The notes below the pieces were generated by a model. It saw only the letters and a program-made list of their open reading frames with translations, did no database searches and was not told where the DNA came from. 33,691 nt of DNA from Bacteroidota bacterium (GTDB taxonomy: Bacteria > Bacteroidota > Bacteroidia > Chitinophagales > Chitinophagaceae), in the NCBI GenBank assembly GCA_013289065.1, contig JABDAP010000024.1:1-33691 (forward strand). Reading direction: 5' to 3'. The position numbers were made by a program, and so were the translations under genes. This document shows, one piece after another, positions 8,881 through 16,501 of the stretch. Positions within the stretch are counted from its first letter, which is position 1, and every line of letters begins with the position of its first letter.

Positions 8881-9629
8881 TCCTTTGCCGGCGCATCATC
8901 TTTTTTGATCTCTTTTGCTGGCTTCGTTGTTTCAAACTGTACTATCTGTCTTTTATAAATTCCTTTTTCCAATGCATAGGTAATAATGCCTGCAATGCTT
9001 TTTGCACCGATCTTATCCATGATCCTGGTGCGGTGCCCTTCAACGGTTCGTTTGCTGAGGCTGAGTGTGAAGGCGATTTCTTTACTCGTGCATTCGCGGC
9101 AGATCAGGCGCATGATCTCTTTTTCGCGGTCGGTAAAACTGGCATCCACCTGTGGCGGCAACTGGTAATTTTTAGAAACGATCTCGGTTAATTTTTCTGT
9201 TATCTCGCGGCAGAAATAAGGTTTGTGGAGGAAAACGGCATTGATCGCATCCGAGATCTCGGTACAATCGGCGCTTTTTAACAGGTAACCCAATGCGCCG
9301 GCTTCCAGTGTTTTTAATATGGGTTCTTCTTTTCCGTGTGCCGACAAAATAATGATCCTGCACCCGGTCTTACGCCGCAGAATTTCTTTTGTGGCCGCAA
9401 CGCCATCCATTACAGGCATAGCGATATCTGTAAGGATCACATCGGGTAAAAGTTCAACAGCACGTTTTACCAGCTCCTGGCCATTTACTGCTTCGCCAAC
9501 CAATTCTACATTTTTGACCTGGGCCAAAAGGTTGCGCAAACCGTTCCTGAAAAGAACATGGTCATCTGCAATCACAACCCGGATGTTTCTTTTTTCCATG
9601 CAAGCGTTTTGGTTATAAGATCGTATCAA
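8874..9629 (-). CDS. NarL/FixJ-family response regulator transcription factor
   Basis: RVVIADDHVLFRNGL, DVILTDIAMPVMDGV, SAHGKEE...K, LuxR HTH FTDREKEIMRLICRECTSKEIAFTLSLSKRTVEGHR. Probable true start is ATG at 9599 (MEKRNIRVVIADD). Confidence 0.93.
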   Translation of the reverse strand: MIRSYNQNACMEKRNIRVVIADDHVLFRNGLRNLLAQVKNVELVGEAVNGQELVKRAVELLPDVILTDIAMPVMDGVAATKEILRRKTGCRIIILSAHGKEEPILKTLEAGALGYLLKSADCTEISDAINAVFLHKPYFCREITEKLTEIVSKNYQLPPQVDASFTDREKEIMRLICRECTSKEIAFTLSLSKRTVEGHRTRIMDKIGAKSIAGIITYALEKGIYKRQIVQFETTKPAKEIKKDDAPAKDQ

Positions 9630-9829
9630 ATTACAGGTAGTTATACGCCGGGCTTATTGCAGAAACTAAAAACAAAAAAGTTTCAGCGGTGTATAAATAC
9701 CTGGATCAATGAAAGTAAAAAGGGCGGTAAAACGAAACAACCGTTAAAACACGGTATTATTTGGTTGGATATACTGTTGTGGTATGGATCGTGAGTGGTG
9801 AGTTGTGGGTGGTAGATGAGAGCAAATAA

Positions 9830-10063
9830 TCATCGCGGGATCTTATATTCTGTTAAAAGAACGTTCAGGTCGATATCAAGCCCCTGCGCCAAAGCAACCA
9901 GTGTGGTAAAAGCAAGATTTACTTTCCCTTTCTCAATACGTTGTACCTGGCTATACTCCAAACCCGCAGCAGCAGCGAGCTGATGAATGCTGAGGCCCTT
10001 TTCCTGCCTGAGCTTTGTTAAGTGGGCAGCAAACCGCGCCAGTATTTTTTCTTTATTGCTCAT
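9830..10063 (-). CDS. XRE-family helix-turn-helix protein
   Basis: LTKLRQEKGLSIHQLAAAAGLEYSQVQRIEKGKVNLAFTTLVALAQGLDIDLNVLL. Confidence 0.9.
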   Translation of the reverse strand: MSNKEKILARFAAHLTKLRQEKGLSIHQLAAAAGLEYSQVQRIEKGKVNLAFTTLVALAQGLDIDLNVLLTEYKIPR

Positions 10064-10394
10064 GATGGAACAAGATCAATTCAATGGACAAATTATTTGG
10101 CGTATGATTATACACCATCGGCAAAACATACTTACCTTAGCGGGGCTGTGTTTTTAAAGCCGCAGTGTAAAAAAATGAACCCGACAATACCAATGTATGT
10201 TTCCAGGGAAACCCGCCACCTGATACTTTACAGCCTTATCATAGATCTGATCAGTAAAAGAAAAAACCAATAAACAAAGGGTGCTCAATAACCGGTTTAT
10301 AAAAACCTGCACTGTTTACAGGCCATTCTTTTTAATCCCGTTTAAACCGGTATGGCAACAGCCTTTATTATTGTTAATAATTATCATTGAAATG

Positions 10395-10473
10395 TGGAGT
10401 ATTAACTGTCAATAAAATCAATAGCCATTTATATTTTATTGAAATTTAAACTTAATAGTTTAATAACACTCCA
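10395..10473. promoter_or_regulatory. Nested AT-rich palindromes upstream of the SET/ATP-grasp operon
   Basis: caataaaat (10410-10418) / attttattg (10433-10441); ttaaac-ttaata-gtttaa (10446-10463); outer tggagt (10395-10400) / actcca (10468-10473). Confidence 0.5.
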
Positions 10474-10479
10474 ACGTTT

Positions 10480-10977
10480 ATGATAACAGCCATTACTTCC
10501 GCGTATAAAATGATCAGCAAACATGGCTTTGCTGATATCATGCAAAACAGTTCAACCGGAGAAAAGTCGCTGCACGCCACTTCTTTTTTTGATGTGGGCG
10601 ATACGATCCATGATTTTACTGCCGAAAAAGTTTTGGAAATCCCTACTTACCTTACTGTGCAGACAGGCGAGAACAAACACATCATACTATCGCCGGAGTT
10701 TTTGCAATACATCAATCATAGCTGCGACCCGAATGTTTTCTTCGATACGACCCGCATGCAGGTAATTGCTTTAAAAGAAATACAGCCGGGTGATGAACTG
10801 ATGTTCTTTTATCCTTCCAGCGAATGGGACATGACGCAACCATTTGATTGTTTTTGCGGAACAGCAAAATGCCTGCATCGGATAAAAGGCGCGGCGCATC
10901 TTACAGAAGAAGAAGCGGCCCGTTATAAGCTTACTGATTTTATACAACAACAGTTATTAAACAGAACGAAGAAATAA
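10480..10977 (+). CDS. SET-domain protein (putative lysine methyltransferase) with post-SET cysteine motif
   Basis: YINHSCDPNVFFD (NHSCxPN), QPGDELMFFYPSSEW (catalytic Tyr region), post-SET CFCGTAKC. Confidence 0.88.
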   Translation: MITAITSAYKMISKHGFADIMQNSSTGEKSLHATSFFDVGDTIHDFTAEKVLEIPTYLTVQTGENKHIILSPEFLQYINHSCDPNVFFDTTRMQVIALKEIQPGDELMFFYPSSEWDMTQPFDCFCGTAKCLHRIKGAAHLTEEEAARYKLTDFIQQQLLNRTKK

Positions 10978-10981
10978 TCTG

Positions 10982-12145
10982 ATGTATCCCTCTTCCGAAT
11001 GGATTCCTGCGGTGCCGGTTAACCGGCTGAAAATTTGGGTGCTGGCTCCCTGTCTCCTTACCAACGACGCCAATATCGATTACTACTACGACTTTTCGCA
11101 AAGCATTGCCGAATACACCAAAACGTTTGCTGAATTAAATATCAACTGGCACTGGCAACCCGTAACGATGAATGATTATGAAGTGATCATCGATGGTATT
11201 GTTGCAGAAAAAGAAGCTGGCAAATTTTTTCCCGTTGTTTTAAATTTATGCGATGGCGATGAAATAAACGGAACGCCCGGTGTTTCGGTTGTTCAGTTGC
11301 TTGAAATAAACGGATTGGTGTACACGGGTTCGGATGAATATTTTTACCGCATCACCACTTCCAAGATCCCGATGAAGCGTGCTTTTGATAAAGCAAAAGT
11401 TCCCACACCCAAATGGAAAGCGATCCTCTCAAAAGAAAAAGGGACGAAAAATATTTTTGATAAACTGGGCTGCCCAATTATTGTAAAACCTTCCGTATCC
11501 GGTGGCAGCATGGGCGTTGGTATCAAGAATGTTGTATCAACTCAGGAGGAATTACAGCAACAGATCCATAACATGTTTGAAGGTTACCGCGGATGGAACC
11601 TTGCAGCAGATGGCATCATCGCAGAAGAATTTATTACCGGCCCCGAGTTCACAACCATGATCGTTGGCTCTGCCCTGTTTCCCGATCAATGCAAAGTGCT
11701 GGCCCCTGTTGAAAGGGTATTTCATCCATCATTACCCGATACAGAAAAATTTTTATCATTCGACCGTTTGTGGGAAATATATGAAGAGGAATCAGCGATG
11801 CCCGGCGAAGACAGTTTTTATGAATACGGATCACCAGAAGCATCTCTTCATGATGCCATCAAACAACTAAGCCTCGATGCATACATAGCCGTTGGCGGTA
11901 CGGGTTATACAAGGGTTGATATCCGGATGGATCAGTCAACCAAAAAATTATACGTGCTCGAAGTAAATGCGCAATGCGGTTTAAGTGAAGATGAAGATTA
12001 TACCTCTATTGGTGCTATATTGCGCATGAGCGGCATTTCTTTTACAGAACTGATAGTTGAAATTATCAATGATGCATTCAGGAGAAAAGAAAAGGCCGAA
12101 CACGAAACTGTTTTTATTGCGCCCGTGCGGGAAAAATTGAAATGA
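10982..12145 (+). CDS. D-Ala-D-Ala-ligase-like ATP-grasp protein
   Basis: PIIVKPSVSGGSMGVGIKNV glycine loop; IIAEEFITGPEFTTMIV; GYTRVDIRMD...LYVLEVNAQCGLS. 4-bp gap from the SET gene. Confidence 0.88.
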   Translation: MYPSSEWIPAVPVNRLKIWVLAPCLLTNDANIDYYYDFSQSIAEYTKTFAELNINWHWQPVTMNDYEVIIDGIVAEKEAGKFFPVVLNLCDGDEINGTPGVSVVQLLEINGLVYTGSDEYFYRITTSKIPMKRAFDKAKVPTPKWKAILSKEKGTKNIFDKLGCPIIVKPSVSGGSMGVGIKNVVSTQEELQQQIHNMFEGYRGWNLAADGIIAEEFITGPEFTTMIVGSALFPDQCKVLAPVERVFHPSLPDTEKFLSFDRLWEIYEEESAMPGEDSFYEYGSPEASLHDAIKQLSLDAYIAVGGTGYTRVDIRMDQSTKKLYVLEVNAQCGLSEDEDYTSIGAILRMSGISFTELIVEIINDAFRRKEKAEHETVFIAPVREKLK

Positions 12146-13569
12146 AAGTCTGCGTACTACAACCTGATTACTCAAGAACTGCTGTGGATTACCAGTATTA
12201 TGATCCGCCCCGGAATTTATCAGCGTTATTGCCCGGTTCGCAGGTAGACCATGTATCACTCAATAAACTCACTACCTACAAACAACTCAAAGCATTACAG
12301 CATAAAGGCTATGATATTTTTGTAAACTTATGCGAAGGGTATCTTGAATGGGAAGTTCCATCCATCGATGTGATCTATACATTGGAATTACTGGGATTGC
12401 CATACACCGGCCCAACCACATTGTTATACGATCCGCCAAAAGAACTGATGAAATATGTTGCGTATTGCGAAAATGTTGCAACACCATCATATGTATTGAT
12501 CGAAAAAGAAGAAGATCTCGAAACAGCCAGTACACAACTAACTTTTCCTCTTTTTATAAAACCTGCCAAAGCCGGCGACAGTCTGGGTATCGATGAACAT
12601 TCTTTGGTGCACAATAAAGAAGAACTTGCCGAAAAAATAAAAACAACTTCAGAAGAATATCCCCAGCTGCTTGCGGAAGAATATATCGATGGCCGCGAAT
12701 TCACCATTCTTATCGCAGCGAACAGCGATGGACAAACAGCCACTACTTTTAAACCTGTGGAATATATTTTCCCTTCAGGCTTTCTGTTTAAAACATATGC
12801 ATTAAAAACTTCTGAGTTACATCCCGATGCAAATATTCCCTGCAACGATCCTGTTATTGAAAAACAATTGCGCGAGGCTGCACAAAAAATATTCAAAGGT
12901 TTTAACGGTGCAGGTTATGCGCGCCTGGATTTTCGGTTGAACGATAAAGGGCAGTTATTTTTTCTCGAAATAAATTTCACCTGCTCCGTTTTTTACAGCG
13001 ACGGTTATGAAGGCTCGGCCGATTATATATTAAAACATGATGGCATCGGCCAGCAGGGTTTTCTCAACCATATGATCGCCGAAGGCATTGCACGCCACGA
13101 ACGCATGCAAAAAAAATATATCGTTAAGGGAAATGCCATTTCCGGCTATGGAATTTATGCAACGAAACAAATTCAACCGGGCGAACTGATTTTTAAAGGC
13201 GAGGGCAGGTCGCAACGCATCATCACGCGCCGGTATGTGGAAGAGAACTGGCCCTTTAATGAAAAATTAATTTTCCGCCGTTATGCTTACCCGCTTAGTA
13301 ATGAGGTTTTTTTATTATGGGATGATAACCCAGCTGAATGGGCCCCGCAAAACCATTGCTGCCAGCCCAATACAAAATACGACGGGCTCAATGTAGCAGC
13401 CACTGTTCAGATAAATGCAGGCGAAGAACTAACGCTTGATTATGCTTCTTTCCTGGATGAAAATATGGAGCCCTTTCAATGTAATTGTGGCTCAATCAAT
13501 TGTCGCGGCTTAATTACAGGCAGGCCAGATAATTCGGTTACGCACAGGGAAAATAGGGCACAGCCTTAA
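12142..13569 (+). CDS. ATP-grasp ligase fused to C-terminal SET domain
   Basis: ATP-grasp: PLFIKPAKAGDSLGID, LLAEEYIDGREFTILIA, GYARLDFRLNDKGQLFFLEINFTC. SET: KGNAISGYGIYATKQIQPGELIF, NHCCQPNTKY, AGEELTLDYASF, post-SET CNCGSINC. ATGA overlap with the upstream ORF. Confidence 0.9.
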   Translation: MKVCVLQPDYSRTAVDYQYYDPPRNLSALLPGSQVDHVSLNKLTTYKQLKALQHKGYDIFVNLCEGYLEWEVPSIDVIYTLELLGLPYTGPTTLLYDPPKELMKYVAYCENVATPSYVLIEKEEDLETASTQLTFPLFIKPAKAGDSLGIDEHSLVHNKEELAEKIKTTSEEYPQLLAEEYIDGREFTILIAANSDGQTATTFKPVEYIFPSGFLFKTYALKTSELHPDANIPCNDPVIEKQLREAAQKIFKGFNGAGYARLDFRLNDKGQLFFLEINFTCSVFYSDGYEGSADYILKHDGIGQQGFLNHMIAEGIARHERMQKKYIVKGNAISGYGIYATKQIQPGELIFKGEGRSQRIITRRYVEENWPFNEKLIFRRYAYPLSNEVFLLWDDNPAEWAPQNHCCQPNTKYDGLNVAATVQINAGEELTLDYASFLDENMEPFQCNCGSINCRGLITGRPDNSVTHRENRAQP

Positions 13570-13701
13570 ACATCACCACTCTTTGGTAGTCCAACTTACA
13601 ACCCATTGATCAAAGAAAGACTGTGTTAAATCTTCATACAACGGATGGAAACTGTGCCATACAGCGTCTAACTTGTAGGGAATAAGAAAGGAAAAAATAA
13701 A

Positions 13702-14637
13702 ATGTCAAGATTTGAGATTCTTCGAAAGCTGATGCAGAAACACCGGGGGCAACTGGTGTTTACGTATGTATTGTTTTCGCTGGAAATGCTGGGTTCATTA
13801 CTGCGCCCGTTTTTTCTCGGGGAAGCGGTGAATGATCTTATGAGAGGAAGTTATCGCGGGCTGATCATTTTATCTGCCGTTCACTTTGCATGGATCATCA
13901 TCGGTACTTTACGCCATCGGTATGATACAAGAACGTACTCGGCTATCTATACTTCATTAGTTACCCGTTTTTTATCACGCAGGATCGATCAGTCCGAAGT
14001 GTCTAAATTAAGCGCCCACTCAACACTTGCAAGGGAGTTTGTTGATTTTCTTGAATTCGACCTGGTGTATGTGATCGAAGCGATCTATAATTTACTGGGT
14101 TCGATCATCCTGTTATATTTCTATGACCGTTCGGTTGTTCTATTATGTCTCGCTATTCTTTTACCTGTTGTTGGTATCAGTTATGTTTATGGCAAAAGAA
14201 TGAAAAGGCTGAACCGTTTAAAGAATGATGAACTGGAACAGCAGGTAGACATTATTTCTTCCGGCGATAAAAAAGCGATCTTCAAACACTTTAATAACCT
14301 TCGCCACTGGCAGGTGCGCATCAGCGACCAGGAAGCATGGAACTTCGGTATCATGGAACTGATGGTGATGGTCGTGATCGGAATTTCTTTATTGGTTACG
14401 CACGCCGTTTCAGGAACAACCATACTTGCAGGTACCTTGATCGGTATCTATACATACATCCTCAAATTCGTATCGGGCCTTGATACAATACCTTATACCG
14501 TTCAACGGCTATCATCATTAAATGATATTACCCGCCGCATAGAATTACAGGCCGAAGATTTTCCTGTTGAAGGGACAGAAACCATTCAGCGGGATAAAAC
14601 GGTGCGGTTGTCTAAGATGAGTAAACCACTGATTTGA
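13702..14637 (+). CDS. ABC-exporter-type six-transmembrane domain protein lacking an ATPase domain
   Basis: Hydrophobic helices with ABC_membrane layout (LRPFFLGEAVNDLMRG, VLLCLAILLPVVGISYVYGKRMKRLN). No Walker A/B or signature motif before the stop. Confidence 0.75.
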   Translation: MSRFEILRKLMQKHRGQLVFTYVLFSLEMLGSLLRPFFLGEAVNDLMRGSYRGLIILSAVHFAWIIIGTLRHRYDTRTYSAIYTSLVTRFLSRRIDQSEVSKLSAHSTLAREFVDFLEFDLVYVIEAIYNLLGSIILLYFYDRSVVLLCLAILLPVVGISYVYGKRMKRLNRLKNDELEQQVDIISSGDKKAIFKHFNNLRHWQVRISDQEAWNFGIMELMVMVVIGISLLVTHAVSGTTILAGTLIGIYTYILKFVSGLDTIPYTVQRLSSLNDITRRIELQAEDFPVEGTETIQRDKTVRLSKMSKPLI

Positions 14638-14680
14638 TTTTGGAATTTTCGATTGGGAAATTTTGGAATTGATTTTTATT

Positions 14681-14764
14681 ATAAGACTGGAGTTAAAAGT
14701 CAGAAGACTGGAGTCTTTAAATAAATCATTATTTCAGACCCCAGTCTCCTAACTCCAGACTTAT
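14681..14764. repeat. Intergenic inverted repeat (agactggagtta family)
   Basis: ataagactggagtta (14681-14695) / taactccagacttat (14750-14764), one mismatch, plus inner agactgg/ccagtct. Confidence 0.7.
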
Positions 14765-14889
14765 AAATAATCTGCGGTTTGATTTTTTCTTCCAGATACG
14801 ATAACGATTTCGTTTATTAACAATACCACAGAACGCTTATCCCGAAAAAAATTCTTACTTTTTGCACTCATTTTTAATCCCCGATTGTA

Positions 14890-16221
14890 ATGTCATCAAG
14901 AAGAAAATTTATTCGTAACGCTACCTACATGGCGGGTGGCGGTGTATTAAGTTCTGCTATCAACAACAAAGCATTTGCCTATTTTAAAAACCGCGTGGCG
15001 CCGAGCGATCAATTGAATATTGTTGCTATTGGTATTAACGGACAGGGTTGGTCCAATTTGTTGGCAGCCGTTAAAGTGCCGGGCGTAAACATTGTAGGAT
15101 TGTGTGATGTTGATAAGAACGTGATCGACCGCAGAATGGGCGAGTTCGCTAAAATAAACATCGACAGCGCGAAAGTAAAAACATACAGAGATCACAAAGA
15201 GGTACTCGACAGGAAAGATGTGGATGCGGTAATTATCGGCACACCCGACCACTGGCATGCTTTGCAGATGATCAACGCATGCGAAGCCGGCAAAGATGTG
15301 TTTGTTGAAAAACCCGTTGGCAATTCCATCGGCGAATGCCGCGCGATGGTGAAAGCACAGCAACGGTATAATAAAGTAGTGCAGGCCGGACAGTGGCAGA
15401 GAAGCCAGCAACATTTTAAAGATGCCATTGATTATGTACACAGCGGCAAACTTGGAAATATACGCACAGTAAAAGTGTGGTGTTACCTTGATTGGAAACA
15501 ACCGCTGGAAGTAAAACCCGATGCACCCGTTCCGCCGGGAGTGGATTATGCAAGATGGCTGGGGCCCGCGCCCACAAGGCTTTTCAACCCAAACCGTTTT
15601 CATTTTACTTTTCGCTGGTTCTGGGATTATGCGGGTGGATTAATGACGGACTGGGGTGTGCATTTATTGGATTATGCATTGATCGGAATGAAAGTGGCCA
15701 ACCCGAAATCGATATCAACCGTTGGCGGAAAATTTGCCAAACCCGATTCGGCAGATGAAACACCGGATACATTGATGGCGATGTATGAGTTTGATAACTT
15801 CAATATTATCTGGGATCATGCAGTAGGGATCGGCAATGGTAATTATAACCGCGATCACGGCATTGCATTCATCGGCAATAATGGAACATTGGTTTTGAAC
15901 AGGGGTGGATGGGAGGTGCTGGAAGAAAAAAAGAATGAGCACAAAGTAATGGTGCCGTTCCAGAAATCAATCGATAACGGACTTGATAAACACTGGGTAA
16001 ATTTTGTGGATGTGATACGGTCAAGAAATATGAAAGACCTGCATTGTCCCATACAGGCCGGCGCCGATATTGCCAGCTTTGCACAAATGGGCAATATTGC
16101 CTACCGCACCAGGCAAAAACTTTTCTGGGATGCCGGCAAACAACAGTTCACGGATGATGCCATCAATAAAAAATATTTGATGAAGGAATACCACAATGGG
16201 TACCAGTTGCCGAAAGTATGA
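14890..16221 (+). CDS. Gfo/Idh/MocA family oxidoreductase, Tat-like leader
   Basis: SSRRKFIRNATYMAGGG; LNIVAIGINGQGWSNL; VIIGTPDHWHALQMINACEAGKDVFVEKPVGNSI; GGLMTDWGVHLLD. Confidence 0.94.
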   Translation: MSSRRKFIRNATYMAGGGVLSSAINNKAFAYFKNRVAPSDQLNIVAIGINGQGWSNLLAAVKVPGVNIVGLCDVDKNVIDRRMGEFAKINIDSAKVKTYRDHKEVLDRKDVDAVIIGTPDHWHALQMINACEAGKDVFVEKPVGNSIGECRAMVKAQQRYNKVVQAGQWQRSQQHFKDAIDYVHSGKLGNIRTVKVWCYLDWKQPLEVKPDAPVPPGVDYARWLGPAPTRLFNPNRFHFTFRWFWDYAGGLMTDWGVHLLDYALIGMKVANPKSISTVGGKFAKPDSADETPDTLMAMYEFDNFNIIWDHAVGIGNGNYNRDHGIAFIGNNGTLVLNRGGWEVLEEKKNEHKVMVPFQKSIDNGLDKHWVNFVDVIRSRNMKDLHCPIQAGADIASFAQMGNIAYRTRQKLFWDAGKQQFTDDAINKKYLMKEYHNGYQLPKV

Positions 16222-16240
16222 TCTTCTGTAAAAACAAAAA

Positions 16241-16314
16241 CCGCAGAGTAAAGAGTGTTTGCGTAAAAATTTATCCCCTTATAATTGCGCAAACGTTCTC
16301 TTTATCTCCACGGC
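16241..16314. repeat. Degenerate inverted repeat of the accgcGGAGa-type family
   Basis: ccgcagagtaaagagtgtttgcg (from 16241) against cgcaaacgttctctttatctccacgg (ending about 16313), imperfect stem. Confidence 0.55.
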
Positions 16315-16501
16315 GAACCAAAACCAACTGCCATCTAGTTCTTCATAGGAAATGCTATATATATTAAAATGGGTTGTCTATAATCGATAGTGCAAAACAA
16401 CACGAAACTATTACGCAGGACAATGGGAAAAACCCCCTATTTTTCTGCGTATTAACTCTTTCTCCAATTAAGCTTAACGCATATTATCTTGCGGTAATAT
16501 T

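Noticed and set aside
8835-9191. 118-aa plus-strand ORF over the response regulator
   Set aside because: Antisense shadow of a clear NarL-type regulator.
10022-10273. 83-aa ORF between the XRE gene and the SET operon
   Set aside because: Overlaps the XRE start antisense and has no recognisable domain. It could be a small peptide but there is no support.
4888-13569. Functional link between cyanophycinase, SDR and the SET/ATP-grasp operon as one island
   Set aside because: Several unrelated genes on both strands lie between them. Proximity alone is insufficient.
14947-15603. 218-aa minus-strand ORF inside the Gfo/Idh/MocA gene
   Set aside because: Antisense to a clearly recognised gene. The composition is that of a shadow ORF and no domain is recognised.
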